From Halogranum amylolyticum (lineage in GTDB: Archaea > Halobacteriota > Halobacteria > Halobacteriales > Haloferacaceae), in NCBI RefSeq assembly GCF_900110465.1, contig NZ_FODV01000006.1:62001-126000 (forward strand): DNA of 64,000 bases. The letters run 5' to 3'. The first letter of the stretch is position 1. Every line of letters starts with the position of its first letter. Both the position numbers and the translations under genes were made by a program. Below the pieces are notes generated by a model. It was not told the DNA's origin. It saw only the letters and a list, made by a program, of their open reading frames with translations, and searched no databases. This document shows, piece after piece, positions 1 to 11,249 of the stretch.

Positions 1-48
1 GCCGAGTTCGGCGGCTGACTTTTTCTCACTGGCGAGCGTCGACCCAAC

Positions 49-945
49 ATGAGTCGACACGGCTCTCATCGTGATCTCTCCGGTGCGACGACGCGCCGCG
101 TGTTCGTCGGCGACCACGACGTGTTCTACCACGTCGCCGGCGACGGCCCGCCGGTCGTGTTGCTCCACGGCGGCGGCTGGGACGCAGCGGCGCTCTCGTG
201 GCGCGAGACGGTTCCCGCACTCGCGGAGACACACACCGTCTACGCGCCGGATTTGCCGGGATACGGTGGCAGCGACCCCCTCGGCGAGACGCCGACAACC
301 AGTTCGTACGGCGCGTTCGTCGTCGACTTTCTCGACGCGATCGGCGTCGACGCCGCGGCGCTGGTCGGCCTCTCGCTCGGCGGCAGTGTCGCCCTCGACG
401 TCGCGCTCTCACGTCCCGAGCGCGTCTCGCGACTCGTCCTCGTGGACAGTTACGGGCTCGGCGGGACGGTCCCGGGCGGGTCGCTCGGAGCGTTGTTCGT
501 CCGAATTCCTCGGATGGCGGAGGCGATAGAGGGGCTGCTCGCCCGTCACCGGCGACTGACGGCGCTTGGCGTCCGCGGTATCGTCCACCCGGTGAACCTG
601 ACACCGGAGCTCGTCGACGACGTGTGGGCCGTCGCCCGCGACCACGACGGCCGCGCGTGGCGGGCGTTCCAGCGCAACGAGGTCGGTTTCGGCGGGCTGC
701 GGACGAACTACGTGGATCGACTGCCGGACCTCTCGGTGCCGACGTTGCTGGTCCACGGAGAACAGGACGCACTCGTTCCGGCCGACTGGACCGTTCGCGC
801 CGGGACGCTGATTCCCGACGCCGAGGTCCGGATCCTCCCCCAGTGTGGGCACTGGCCGCCGCGGGAGCGACCGGACCGGTTCACGGAACTCGTGGGGGGC
901 TTTCTCGCCTCGGCCGCTCAGTCGAACAGCCCGGTCGACATGTAG
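49..945 (+). CDS. alpha/beta-fold hydrolase
   Basis: Predicted cytoplasmic alpha/beta hydrolase of 298 residues, a usual length for the fold. The oxyanion-hole segment LLHGGGWD follows the first strands, the nucleophile elbow GLSLGG lies near residue 107, the acidic residue is in HGEQDALVP and the catalytic His in CGHWPP near the C-terminus, so the triad is complete. The substrate cannot be predicted; esterases, C-C hydrolases and haloperoxidase-like enzymes share this pattern. The ATG at 49 is the first plausible start. The 3' end overlaps the end of the convergent cysteine synthase gene by 28 bases. Confidence 0.85.
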   Translation: MSRHGSHRDLSGATTRRVFVGDHDVFYHVAGDGPPVVLLHGGGWDAAALSWRETVPALAETHTVYAPDLPGYGGSDPLGETPTTSSYGAFVVDFLDAIGVDAAALVGLSLGGSVALDVALSRPERVSRLVLVDSYGLGGTVPGGSLGALFVRIPRMAEAIEGLLARHRRLTALGVRGIVHPVNLTPELVDDVWAVARDHDGRAWRAFQRNEVGFGGLRTNYVDRLPDLSVPTLLVHGEQDALVPADWTVRAGTLIPDAEVRILPQCGHWPPRERPDRFTELVGGFLASAAQSNSPVDM

Positions 946-1847
946 CGTTCGCCGGAGTCCCAGTAGACGGTGACGACGAGCGGTTCCCCGTCGTCTCCCC
1001 TCCGTTCCGCGCCGACCCCGGCGTCGACGAGACGCTCGGCGACCTGCTTGGCCGCGAGGTTCGACGCGCCGCTGGACTGACCGACGAGGATGCCCTCCTC
1101 GCGGGCGAGGCGGCGACACTCCTCCTCGGCCTCGTCGAGCGAGACGGTGATCACGTCGTCCAAGAGGTCGCGGTCGAGGTTCGGGCTGACGAACCCCGGC
1201 CCCATCCCCTGGAAGCTGTCGCCCTCGGGTTCTCGGCCGGAGAGCACCGCGCTGTCGTCGGGTTCGACGGCGACGATCTCCATCTCGGGGAACTCTTCGC
1301 GGAGGCGACGACCGATGCCCGAGATCGTCCCCCCGGTACCGACGCCGGCGACGAGCGCATCAACGGTGCGGTCGCCGACCTGCTCGACGATCTCTTCGCC
1401 CGTCGTCCGGTAGTGCGCCTCGGGGTTGGCGGGGTTCTCGAACTGCCGGAGTTGGACCGCGTCCTCCTCCGATTCGATCTCGTCGGCGCGGTCTTTCGCG
1501 TCGGAGATGTCGCCGTCGACGAGCACCAGGTCGGCGCCGTACGCTTTCATTATCTGTCGCCGCTCGGGCGACTTCGAGGCGGGCATGACGATCTTCACGT
1601 CGTACCCCTTCGCCGCGCCGACGACGGCGATGCCGATGCCCGTGTTGCCGCTCGTCGGTTCGACGATGGTGTCGCCCAGGTCGAGCGTCCCGTCGCGCTC
1701 GGCGGCCTCGATCATCCGCAGCGCCGGGCGGTCCTTCGCGGAGCCACCGGGGTTCTTCGACTCGATCTTGGCTGCGACCGTCGTCCCCTCGGGTGCGTCC
1801 ACCTGCACCAGCGGCGATCCGATGGTGTCGAGGATGCTCTCGTCCAT
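918..1847 (-). CDS. cysK: cysteine synthase (PLP-dependent, CysK/CysM family)
   Basis: O-acetylserine sulfhydrylase-type enzyme of 309 residues that makes cysteine from an activated serine and sulfide. The PLP lysine sits in SAKDR near residue 38, the substrate loop is PTSGNTG, the phosphate-binding loop is GTGGT, and a GQSSGA motif lies near the C-terminus. All landmarks of the fold-type II family are present. CysM or a related beta-substitution enzyme cannot be excluded. It stands alone on the minus strand, convergent with the hydrolase. Sulfur metabolism is also represented by metY/metX and gshA elsewhere in the window. Confidence 0.9.
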   Translation of the reverse strand: MDESILDTIGSPLVQVDAPEGTTVAAKIESKNPGGSAKDRPALRMIEAAERDGTLDLGDTIVEPTSGNTGIGIAVVGAAKGYDVKIVMPASKSPERRQIMKAYGADLVLVDGDISDAKDRADEIESEEDAVQLRQFENPANPEAHYRTTGEEIVEQVGDRTVDALVAGVGTGGTISGIGRRLREEFPEMEIVAVEPDDSAVLSGREPEGDSFQGMGPGFVSPNLDRDLLDDVITVSLDEAEEECRRLAREEGILVGQSSGASNLAAKQVAERLVDAGVGAERRGDDGEPLVVTVYWDSGERYMSTGLFD

Positions 1848-1991
1848 TACCGGCGGCTACACCGTCGACACTGAAAGCGATAGCGACCTCCGACACGTTT
1901 GCGGGGTCGTCACGGGGAACGGCCGGGTCGACCGTGACGAACGTCGCCGCCAGCGGTTCGCTTAACTTCGGGGACCCCAAAGGGGCGAGCA

Positions 1992-2357
1992 ATGAAACTC
2001 GAGACGATGGAGCCGAACTCGTCGTGGGACCCCGTCGCGTACGAAGGCGCCGTCGCGACGCTCGGCGAGGAGGAGTACGTGTTCAAAGTCTGGGGTGGCG
2101 ACTGGTGTACGGACTGCCAGTCGCAACTGCCGGAGTTCGCCGCCGCCCTCGAGGCCGCCGGCGTCCCCGACACGAACGTCGAACACTACCCCGTCGAGAA
2201 GGAAGACGACGGGTCGAAGACGGGCCCCGGCGTCGAGGAGTACGGCGTCGAGCTCATCCCGACCGTCGTCGTCGAGTCCGACGGCGAGGAGGTCGCACGG
2301 TTCGTCGAGGAGGAAGACGTGCCGATTGCGGTCTATCTCGCAGAGCAGTTAGAGTAG
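1992..2357 (+). CDS. thioredoxin family protein
   Basis: Protein of 121 residues with a thioredoxin fold and the redox motif WCTDC near residue 38, preceded by GGD, and a cis-Pro region ELIPTVVV near residue 87. It has no signal peptide, so it probably acts as a cytosolic thiol-disulfide oxidoreductase. The C-x-x-C spacing is intact, but the motif differs from the classical WCGPC, so its redox potential and partners may differ. It is a monocistronic plus-strand gene; the preceding 140 bases are a divergent spacer with cysK. Confidence 0.85.
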   Translation: MKLETMEPNSSWDPVAYEGAVATLGEEEYVFKVWGGDWCTDCQSQLPEFAAALEAAGVPDTNVEHYPVEKEDDGSKTGPGVEEYGVELIPTVVVESDGEEVARFVEEEDVPIAVYLAEQLE

Positions 2358-2404
2358 CTCACACCGTCCCACGGACGGTTCGAAGCTCGTTTTTTGCCAC
2401 CGTC

Positions 2405-3625
2405 TCACTCTTCGGTCAACCGTTCGGTCTGCGGGGAGATCGACCCCGTCTGCCGGTAGAGACCGCCGAGAAGCGTCGCCCCCGCGACGAGCGGGACGAC
2501 CGCACAGGCGGCGTAGAGCGCCGCGAAGCCGAGCGTGTCGACGAGCGGAAGCGTCACCATCGGACCGAGTCCACCGCCGAGGTCTCCGAGAACGTTGTTC
2601 GTCCCCATCGCCCGACCCATCCGTTCGTCCGGCGTGAGGTCGGCCAGTAGCGCCATCAGCGGACCGCTCGTGCCGCCCTGTCCGGCCCCGATGAACAGAC
2701 AGGCGACGACGAGCAGCGTCAGCGAGTCGGCCGTCGCCAACACGAGGAAGCCGACGAACGAGACGCCGAGGAAGACGAACAGCGTCGGGACGCGAGCGCC
2801 GGTGACGTCGCTCACCCGTCCGCCGACCAGCATGAACCCGGACGCCGAGAGCACGGTCAGCGCCATCAGGAGCCCAGACATCCCCTGCGGGCCGTACCCC
2901 CAGATCGCGAAGTCGTTGGCCTCGACGAACAACACGAGCGTCGCGAACAGCGCGCCGAGGTACGCGAAGAACAGCCCGGCGTTGACGAACCCGACGGTCA
3001 GCGTCGGGAGGGAGGTGTCGAGCTCCCACGGGCCGACGGCCGTGCGACTGTCGGAGACGTGCGTCTCCGGCACCATCAAGTAGGCGACGAGACTCGCCAC
3101 GAGCGCGAACCCGGCGGCGACGACGAACGCCGTCGAGATGCTGTAGAGGTCGCTGACGACGCCGCCCAACACGAGTCCGGCCGGGAACCCGAGCGTGATA
3201 CCCCCGCGGACGACGCCCATGCTCGTCCCGCGAGACCCTCGGTCGCTCACGTCGGCGGCGATGGTGTAGGCCGTCGCGAACACCAGCGCGCTCCCGACGC
3301 CCCAGATCACGCGCGCGGCGAGGAACCACGCCTCCGGGAGCGACGACCCCAGCGCGACGACGTAGCCGAGTGTCGCGACGGCTTCGACGAACAGTCCAGC
3401 GATCAGCGGCGTGCGGGTGCCGACGCGGTCGACGAGCGACCCGGCGGGCGCGTTGGCGACGATGCGGGTGAACCGGTTGGCGCTCAGGATGATGCCGACG
3501 AGGAACGGCGAGATGCCGAGGACGGTTCCGAGGTTCGGGAGGATCGGGAAGACGACGCCACCGCCGAAACCGACGAAGAACGTGCTGACGACGACGGCGA
3601 GGACGGTCGAACGGTCGCTGCTCAT
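2405..3625 (-). CDS. MFS transporter
   Basis: Major facilitator superfamily permease of 406 residues with about 12 hydrophobic segments. The first begins about ten residues after the start, and a loop with DRVGTRTP between helices 2 and 3 resembles the MFS motif A. The open frame extends further upstream, but that part is arginine-rich and overlaps the next gene, so the ATG at 3625 directly before the first helix is preferred. Substrate unknown; similar haloarchaeal proteins are often annotated as drug or sugar efflux pumps. It is only about 14 bases downstream of the DUF255 gene and may be cotranscribed with it. Confidence 0.85.
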   Translation of the reverse strand: MSSDRSTVLAVVVSTFFVGFGGGVVFPILPNLGTVLGISPFLVGIILSANRFTRIVANAPAGSLVDRVGTRTPLIAGLFVEAVATLGYVVALGSSLPEAWFLAARVIWGVGSALVFATAYTIAADVSDRGSRGTSMGVVRGGITLGFPAGLVLGGVVSDLYSISTAFVVAAGFALVASLVAYLMVPETHVSDSRTAVGPWELDTSLPTLTVGFVNAGLFFAYLGALFATLVLFVEANDFAIWGYGPQGMSGLLMALTVLSASGFMLVGGRVSDVTGARVPTLFVFLGVSFVGFLVLATADSLTLLVVACLFIGAGQGGTSGPLMALLADLTPDERMGRAMGTNNVLGDLGGGLGPMVTLPLVDTLGFAALYAACAVVPLVAGATLLGGLYRQTGSISPQTERLTEE

Positions 3626-3639
3626 CGAGCGAGTCGCGA

Positions 3640-5823
3640 TCAGTTCTTCGTCGCCCAGTCGAGCGCCTGCCGGATGTCGGTCTGCGGCGGCGAGCAGGTG
3701 AACGACTCGCAGGCGTACACGGTCGGCTCGTCGTTCTTGCTGTCGCGACCGGCCCAGATGGGCGGAAGCTCGTCGAGTCCGAGCGTGTCGAGCCACGCGT
3801 CGAGCGCCTCGTCGGACGGCGGTCGCTGTGAGACGACCGCGCCAGGGAGATACCGGCCGGCGAGCACCTCCCACCAGTCGTCGGGGAGGTCGTCGACGGC
3901 GAGCGTCAGTTCGAGGCCGCCGCGGGCGAACTTCTCGGCGGCGAGCGCGAGCGAGACGTGTTCGAGGGGGCTCCCGCGGATGCGGTCGGCGTGCGTCTTG
4001 AGCACCTGTTCGGCGACGTCGCCGAAGTCGGCGTCCGAATCGAAGTGGTCGAGGTCGAGCAGCAGGTCGGTGGCGACGCCGAGACTCGACGGCGTCGAGG
4101 AGTCGTGCAGCTCCTGCGGGCGGGTGACGAGCTGTTCGCCGCTCTCGGGGGTGAAGTAGAGCGTACCGCGCTCCTCGTCCCAGAACTCCTCTTCGATGAC
4201 GCGTGCGAGGTCGAGTGCGAACGCCAGGTGGTCGACGTCGCCAGTCGCCTGATAGAGGTCGAACGCCCCGCGAGCGAGGAAGGCGTAGTCTTCGAGGTAG
4301 CCGTCCCCCTTCACGTCACCGTCCTTGAACCGTCGGTGGAGGCGCTGGGCGTCGGCGTCCCAGAGCCGCTCGCGGACGAACGAGAGGGCGCGCTCGGCCG
4401 GACCGGCGAGTGCGGGGTCGAGGACGCGCGCACCCATGGCGAACGTCGAGATCATCAGCCCGTTCCAGCCGGCGAGTACCTTCTCGTCTCGCAGGGGTCG
4501 CGGGCGTTCCTCGCGGGCGTCGAACAGCGTCACCCGGGCGTTCATCAGCCGTTCGTGTATCTCCGAGCGGTCGAGGTCGTACTCCTCGGCGAGTTCGCCG
4601 ATCGGCGTCGAGACGTTGAGGACGGTCGTCCCGCGCTCGAAGTTGCCGCGCTTCGTGATTCCGTAGCGGTCACAGACCAGGTCGGCGTCCACCTCGTCGA
4701 GCACCTCCTGCACCTGCTCGGGCGTCCAGACGTAGAACGCGCCTTCCTCTCGCTCGTGGTCGGCGGCGTCCGTACCGTTCGTGTCGTTCGTGTCGTCCAC
4801 GTCGTCGGCGCCCGGGTCGTCGTCGAACGTCTCGCTCTGGGCGTCGAGCGTGCTGAAGAAGCCGCCGTCGGGGTGGGTGAGTTCGCGCTCGACGAAGGCG
4901 AACGTCTCCTGGGCGATCCAGGCGTAGCGCGGTTCGCCCGTCACCTGATAGCCCGCGAGGTAGCTCTTGGGCAACTCGGCGTTGTCGTAGAGCATCTTCT
5001 CGAAGTGCGGGACGGTCCACTTGCGGTCGACGGCGTACCGGTGGAAGCCGCCGCCGACGTGGTCGTAGATGCCACCGTTGGCCATCGCGTCGAGCGTCTC
5101 GGTCGCGACGTTCAGCGCCTCGCCACGGCCGCTCCGGTCGTAGGTTCGAAGCAGGAGGTCGATGCGACCCGGGTGGGGGAACTTCGGTCCGTCGCCGCCG
5201 AAGCCACCGAACTCGCGATCCGCGCCGCGAATCGCCGCCTGCGCAGCGGTTCCGAGCACGTCGACGTCTGGCGTCTCGTCGGCCGGCGTCGGCGTGTCCT
5301 CCAACTGGTCGGTCAGCGCCGTCGTCCACTGGTCGGCGCGGTTCTCCATCTCCGCGCGGTCCTCCTCGTCCTGCCAGGAGTCGGCGATGTTCCGCAACAG
5401 GTCGAGAAAGCCCGGCGCACCCTGCCGCGCCTCCGGCGGGAAGTAGGTGCCGACGTAGAACGGCTTCCCCTCGGGCGTCAGCCACACCGAGAGCGGCCAC
5501 CCGCCGCGGCCGGAGACGAGTTGACAGATGGTCTGATAGACCCGGTCGAGGTCGGGGCGCTCTTCTCTGTCGACCTTGATCGGGACGAACTCCTCGTTCA
5601 GCACCTCGGCGACCGTCTCGTCCTCGAAACTCTCGTCGGCCATCACGTGACACCAGTGGCACGCCGAGTAGCCGATAGAGAGGAAGATGGGGACGTCGCG
5701 TTCCTCGGCCTCGTCGAGCGCGGTCTCGTCCCACGGCTGCCAGTTGACGGGGTTGTCCGCGTGCTGACGGAGATACGGGCTTTGCTCGTCGTCGAGTCGG
5801 TTACGGCCCGTAGGGTTGGTCAT
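3640..5823 (-). CDS. thioredoxin-domain protein, DUF255/YyaL (SSP411) family
   Basis: Protein of 727 residues. The N-terminal thioredoxin-like domain carries the family signature SACHWCHVM near residue 53. It is followed by an (alpha/alpha)6-barrel resembling six-hairpin glycosidases or N-acylglucosamine epimerases, with the conserved GGGFHRY and HFEKMLYDNA segments. Length and order match bacterial YyaL and human SPATA20, whose biochemical function is not established. The frame is open further upstream, but the ATG at 5823 starts the conserved segment containing NRLDDEQSPYL. An acidic insert near residue 335 (a run of D, T and N) is a typical haloarchaeal low-complexity loop. MFS gene follows closely. 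Confidence 0.88.
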   Translation of the reverse strand: MTNPTGRNRLDDEQSPYLRQHADNPVNWQPWDETALDEAEERDVPIFLSIGYSACHWCHVMADESFEDETVAEVLNEEFVPIKVDREERPDLDRVYQTICQLVSGRGGWPLSVWLTPEGKPFYVGTYFPPEARQGAPGFLDLLRNIADSWQDEEDRAEMENRADQWTTALTDQLEDTPTPADETPDVDVLGTAAQAAIRGADREFGGFGGDGPKFPHPGRIDLLLRTYDRSGRGEALNVATETLDAMANGGIYDHVGGGFHRYAVDRKWTVPHFEKMLYDNAELPKSYLAGYQVTGEPRYAWIAQETFAFVERELTHPDGGFFSTLDAQSETFDDDPGADDVDDTNDTNGTDAADHEREEGAFYVWTPEQVQEVLDEVDADLVCDRYGITKRGNFERGTTVLNVSTPIGELAEEYDLDRSEIHERLMNARVTLFDAREERPRPLRDEKVLAGWNGLMISTFAMGARVLDPALAGPAERALSFVRERLWDADAQRLHRRFKDGDVKGDGYLEDYAFLARGAFDLYQATGDVDHLAFALDLARVIEEEFWDEERGTLYFTPESGEQLVTRPQELHDSSTPSSLGVATDLLLDLDHFDSDADFGDVAEQVLKTHADRIRGSPLEHVSLALAAEKFARGGLELTLAVDDLPDDWWEVLAGRYLPGAVVSQRPPSDEALDAWLDTLGLDELPPIWAGRDSKNDEPTVYACESFTCSPPQTDIRQALDWATKN

Positions 5824-5933
5824 ACCGTCCCTACGCCCGCCGGGTTGTAAAGCCTGTAGGCACGGGAGCGCGGTCGACGACCGACCCGCGGGAATACGCT
5901 CGTTCGTGCATACTCTCGTCTGCACCAAGGGCA

Positions 5934-5942
5934 ACCTTTACA
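5934..5942 (+). promoter_or_regulatory. TATA-like box of purD
   Basis: An AT-rich element (CAACCTTTACA) lies about 28 bases before the purD ATG. This is the spacing expected for a leaderless haloarchaeal transcript. Confidence 0.5.
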
Positions 5943-5967
5943 CCGATGTGCGCACCCACCTCCGAGT

Positions 5968-7251
5968 ATGACGGAGACCGTACTCCTCGTCGGCGGCGGT
6001 GGACGCGAGCACGCCATCGCCCGCGCACTCGCCGACGACTGTGACCTCTACGCCTGCGCCAGCAACCGCAACCCCGGCATCGCCTCGCTCGCGACCGGGT
6101 TCGAGTCTATCGACGAGACGGCGAGCGACGACATCGTCGCCTACGCCGAGGACGTAGGGGCGACGCTCGCCGTCGTCGGTCCCGAGTCCGCGCTCGCGGC
6201 GGGCGTCGCCGACGCCCTCGACGACGCCGGCGTCTACACCTTCGGCCCGCAGGCCGAGCAGGCGCGCATCGAGACGGACAAGGCGTTCCAGCGGCGGTTC
6301 ATGCGCGACAACGACGTGCCGGGAAATCCGGACTTCGAGACGTTCGACGACACCGAGGACGCCTGCGACTACATCGACGACTACGACGGCGACCTCGCGG
6401 TGAAGCCCGCCGGTCTCACGGGCGGGAAGGGCGTGAAGGTCATCGGCGACCAGGTCGACGAGGAGGGTGCGAAGGAGTACCTCCGCGAGGAGCAGTACGA
6501 CCGTGTCGTTCTCGAAGAGCGTCTCGTCGGCGAGGAGTTCACCGTACAAGCGTTCGTCGCCAACGGCGACCTCGTGACGACGCCCGCCGTCCAGGACCAC
6601 AAGCGCGCCTACGAAGGCGACGAGGGACCGAACACCGGCGGGATGGGGAGTTACAGCGACACCACCTTCGAACTCCCGTTCATGACTGAGGAGGACTACG
6701 CCGACGCCGTCTCCGTGCTGGAGGCCGTCGTCGACGCGCTCGACGGCTACAAGGGCATCCTCTACGGCCAGTTCATGCTCACGAGCGAGGGGCCGAAGGT
6801 GATCGAGTTCAACGCCCGCTTCGGCGACCCCGAGGCGATGAACACCCTCCCCGTGCTCGAGACGCCGTTCCTCGACGTGCTCGCCGCCGCCCGCGACGGC
6901 GCACCGATCCCGGACCTGGAGTTCGCCGAGCAGGCCACCGTCTGTAAGTACGCCGTCCCCGAGGGCTATCCGACCGACCCCGACGCCGGCACGAGGATCG
7001 AGGTCGACGAGGAGACTGCGGGCGGGGCGCTGCTGTTCTACGCCAGCGTCGACGAACGCGAAGACGGGCTCTACACGACGACGTCCCGGTCGTTCGCCGT
7101 CGTCGGTGTCGCCGACAGCATCAGCGAGGCGGAAGCGCAGGCCGAGAACGCGCTCGGATCGGCAGGCGAGGGGTTCCACATCCGTCACGACATCGGAAAG
7201 GCGGAACTGGTCCAACAGCGTATCGACCACATGAACGAACTCCGAGAGTGA
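5968..7251 (+). CDS. purD: phosphoribosylamine--glycine ligase
   Basis: GAR synthetase of 427 residues catalysing the ATP-dependent ligation of glycine to phosphoribosylamine in de novo purine synthesis. The N-terminal glycine-rich segment LLVGGGGREHAIA, the ATP-grasp domain with KPAGLTGGKGVKV, GGMGSYS, and the metal-binding EFNARFGDPE are all present in the right order. Length is normal for PurD. The start is the first ATG and is preceded by a TATA-like box at leaderless spacing. It is divergent from the DUF255 gene; no other pur gene is adjacent. Confidence 0.95.
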   Translation: MTETVLLVGGGGREHAIARALADDCDLYACASNRNPGIASLATGFESIDETASDDIVAYAEDVGATLAVVGPESALAAGVADALDDAGVYTFGPQAEQARIETDKAFQRRFMRDNDVPGNPDFETFDDTEDACDYIDDYDGDLAVKPAGLTGGKGVKVIGDQVDEEGAKEYLREEQYDRVVLEERLVGEEFTVQAFVANGDLVTTPAVQDHKRAYEGDEGPNTGGMGSYSDTTFELPFMTEEDYADAVSVLEAVVDALDGYKGILYGQFMLTSEGPKVIEFNARFGDPEAMNTLPVLETPFLDVLAAARDGAPIPDLEFAEQATVCKYAVPEGYPTDPDAGTRIEVDEETAGGALLFYASVDEREDGLYTTTSRSFAVVGVADSISEAEAQAENALGSAGEGFHIRHDIGKAELVQQRIDHMNELRE

Positions 7252-7450
7252 AGTTTCAACGGACGCACCGCTGTGGGAGCGGGTCATCGACCCCACGACG
7301 GAGAGAGTAGGAAGTCGACCACAGTCGACGTCAACGAACCGTTTACCGCGGTCGTGAGGGAAGTTACCGAACCACAACGTTCGAAACGGTGAGCGACGAT
7401 CGGTGTCTCTCTTGGTCTCGTCGCCCGAACCCTAGGGTCGGTGATCAACG

Positions 7451-7618
7451 ATGTCCATCGTACAGGCGCTTAGACGGATGTTCGTCCGACGGTCGGGTGA
7501 GGAGTACACGTACAGATGTCTGGTCTGTCACTCGACGTTCGCCTCGTCTCACCCACCGACGGGGACGGTCGGCTGTCCCCACTGTGGTGGGGACGAGGTG
7601 CAGGCGATGGCCACGTAG
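7451..7618 (+). CDS. small zinc-ribbon protein (55 aa)
   Basis: A 55-residue reading frame beginning MSIVQALRRM carries two knuckles, CLVC near residue 24 and CPHC near residue 43, about 20 residues apart, followed by GGDEVQAMAT. This is the pattern of the many short rubredoxin-like or zinc-ribbon proteins of haloarchaea. A basic N-terminal helix (RRMFVRRSG) precedes the ribbon. Function unknown; such proteins are thought to bind nucleic acid or partner proteins. It is convergent with the DUF7344-like gene. Support comes from the paired cysteines and haloarchaeal codon use. Confidence 0.65.
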   Translation: MSIVQALRRMFVRRSGEEYTYRCLVCHSTFASSHPPTGTVGCPHCGGDEVQAMAT

Positions 7619-7696
7619 TCACGGGTCGAGAGCGACTCAAGACTGCCGGTCCTCGAAGTCGGGGGCGGGAGTCGCCGCTCTGGCCGGCCGACAGCG

Positions 7697-8272
7697 TCAC
7701 GACAGGAGTCGGTATTTCACGCCGAGAGTGATGGCGACGAAGAGTCCCGTGACGATGGTCGCGAGCGACCCGGCGACGAGCGCGGGGGCGACGCCGAGGG
7801 CGACCGTCGCGAGGAGAGCGGTGCTCACGAGGGTCGCACCGCCGTAGTACCAGACCGGCGTCGAGAGGTCGTCTCTTCTCTCGGGAGTCGAGTCGTCGGT
7901 CGCCGACTCGACCGTCAGATACCGTTCGACCCGTCCGGCGAGCGGCGTCGGCTCGACCCGCCCCCGACTCTGGTCGTACTCGACGATCCCCGCTTCGTCG
8001 AGCTTCGGGAGGTGGCCCTGGTAGAGCGCGATGTAGACGCGCTGTCGTTCGTCCGACGTCAACTGTGCGACGGACTTGCCGTTCTCCCAGGCGGCCACCT
8101 GCTCTGCGATATCTCGCATCTCGAACACCGATTCGTCGGCGTTGTCGTGTATGTACCGCAACACGCCGCGCCGACGTCCGTTCTGGAGGAGGTGAAACAG
8201 TTCGTCCCGTTCCAACGAACGGTCCATCGACGTCTCTAGGTTCTCTGCTACTGGAGAGGACGGTGTGCTCAT
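7697..8272 (-). CDS. winged-helix DUF7344-like membrane-anchored protein
   Basis: Protein of 191 residues. The N-terminal half (residues about 20-105) has the haloarchaeal winged-helix pattern: LLQNGRRRGVLRYI, then a helix of the form MRDIAEQVAAWE, then RVYIALYQGHLPKLDEAGIVEYD. The C-terminal third contains two hydrophobic segments (around LVSTALLATVALGVAPALV and IVTGLFVAITLGV), so the DNA-binding-like domain would sit at the cytoplasmic face of the membrane. Hundreds of such genes occur in haloarchaea, and their regulatory targets are not known. Upstream on the same strand there is only spacer. Confidence 0.75.
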   Translation of the reverse strand: MSTPSSPVAENLETSMDRSLERDELFHLLQNGRRRGVLRYIHDNADESVFEMRDIAEQVAAWENGKSVAQLTSDERQRVYIALYQGHLPKLDEAGIVEYDQSRGRVEPTPLAGRVERYLTVESATDDSTPERRDDLSTPVWYYGGATLVSTALLATVALGVAPALVAGSLATIVTGLFVAITLGVKYRLLS

Positions 8273-8446
8273 CGGTCCGTACGTGCCGTGTCGGCGACAG
8301 CCGATAAAGCGGTAGGTCGGTTGTCGTGCGTTTCACTTTGTTGTCACAGAGAGACTGTCGGCCGGGACTCTCCAGCGTTCGAGAGTTTTCGCGAGGAACT
8401 CTCGATGGCGTCGGCACGGTGGAGGGGTGGAGTCCGATTGAGTCGC

Positions 8447-8926
8447 CTACTGCGGTTCCAAGCGGACTTCGAGAATCCCGTTGTTGAACCACACGCGCGA
8501 GACGACCGGCGACTCCCACGGGATCACGATCCGTCCGACGACGGTTCCCTCTCGCTGGACGACGAGCTCGTTCGCCCGTGGGTCGATTCCGACCGAGACG
8601 TCGTCGATGGTCGCACCGGGGAGATCGGCGACGACGGTGAACACCCGGTCGTCGCGTCGCGTGTCGATCCGACACTCCTCGGACAGCGATCCGTCGTCTC
8701 GCGTCGTCGGATCGTTCCCCTCGACGCGCCGTGTCTCCTCTCGCTCCCCGCCAGGCGCATCCGTTTCGAGAGCGACCCGTTCGGACGCCGGGGGTCTGCT
8801 CACGTCGAGTTCCATCAGTGCGTCGAGGAGGTCCACGAGCGGTTGGAGCCCGAGCCCCAGTCGGATTCCACGCGGACGACCGTCGTCTTCCCGGTCCTCG
8901 TCTGGTCCGTTCTCGTCGTACGTCAT
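8447..8926 (-). CDS. GvpH-like Hsp20/alpha-crystallin-family protein
   Basis: Protein of 159 residues with an acidic N-terminus, a conserved LGLGLQPLVDLLDAL segment (about 25-40), a low-complexity linker, and a C-terminal alpha-crystallin-like domain containing FTVVADLPGAT, NELVVQREG and NNGILEVRLE. This arrangement is that of gas-vesicle protein GvpH, which is a small-heat-shock-type chaperone. The ATG at 8926 is preceded by a good Shine-Dalgarno sequence (GAGGAGT), unusual in this window, and decides the start. No other gvp gene is nearby, so a role outside gas vesicles, as a general small chaperone, is as likely. Confidence 0.7.
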   Translation of the reverse strand: MTYDENGPDEDREDDGRPRGIRLGLGLQPLVDLLDALMELDVSRPPASERVALETDAPGGEREETRRVEGNDPTTRDDGSLSEECRIDTRRDDRVFTVVADLPGATIDDVSVGIDPRANELVVQREGTVVGRIVIPWESPVVSRVWFNNGILEVRLEPQ

Positions 8927-9027
8927 AGCTACTCCTCGAGGCGGTCCTCGATGTTCTATGGGTACTGTTAGCAAACCTCGTCAAATAAAGCCGTCGACGA
9001 CCTCGGTCGGTCTCACGCTCGCCGATG

Positions 9028-11139
<2,112 letters not shown>

Positions 11140-11249
11140 CTAAAGAACCCTCGTCCCACACCGCGGCGATGGGTGGCGTCGTAAAAGAATCCGTACATTG
11201 ATACCCATGCAGTAATCCCCTTTCCTTGCGAAGTACTACCGAGAAGACG

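Noticed and set aside
1..26. Possible end of an upstream plus-strand gene (AEFGG then TGA) with a T-run
   Set aside because: Only five codons are visible, so it cannot be distinguished from chance.
198..1874. Long plus-strand open frame over the hydrolase and cysteine synthase
   Set aside because: Arginine- and proline-rich product typical of shadow frames in GC-rich DNA; both real genes occupy the region.
3626..3874. N-terminal extension of the MFS transporter
   Set aside because: It overlaps the end of the DUF255 gene and is arginine-rich; the ATG at 3625 precedes the first membrane helix.
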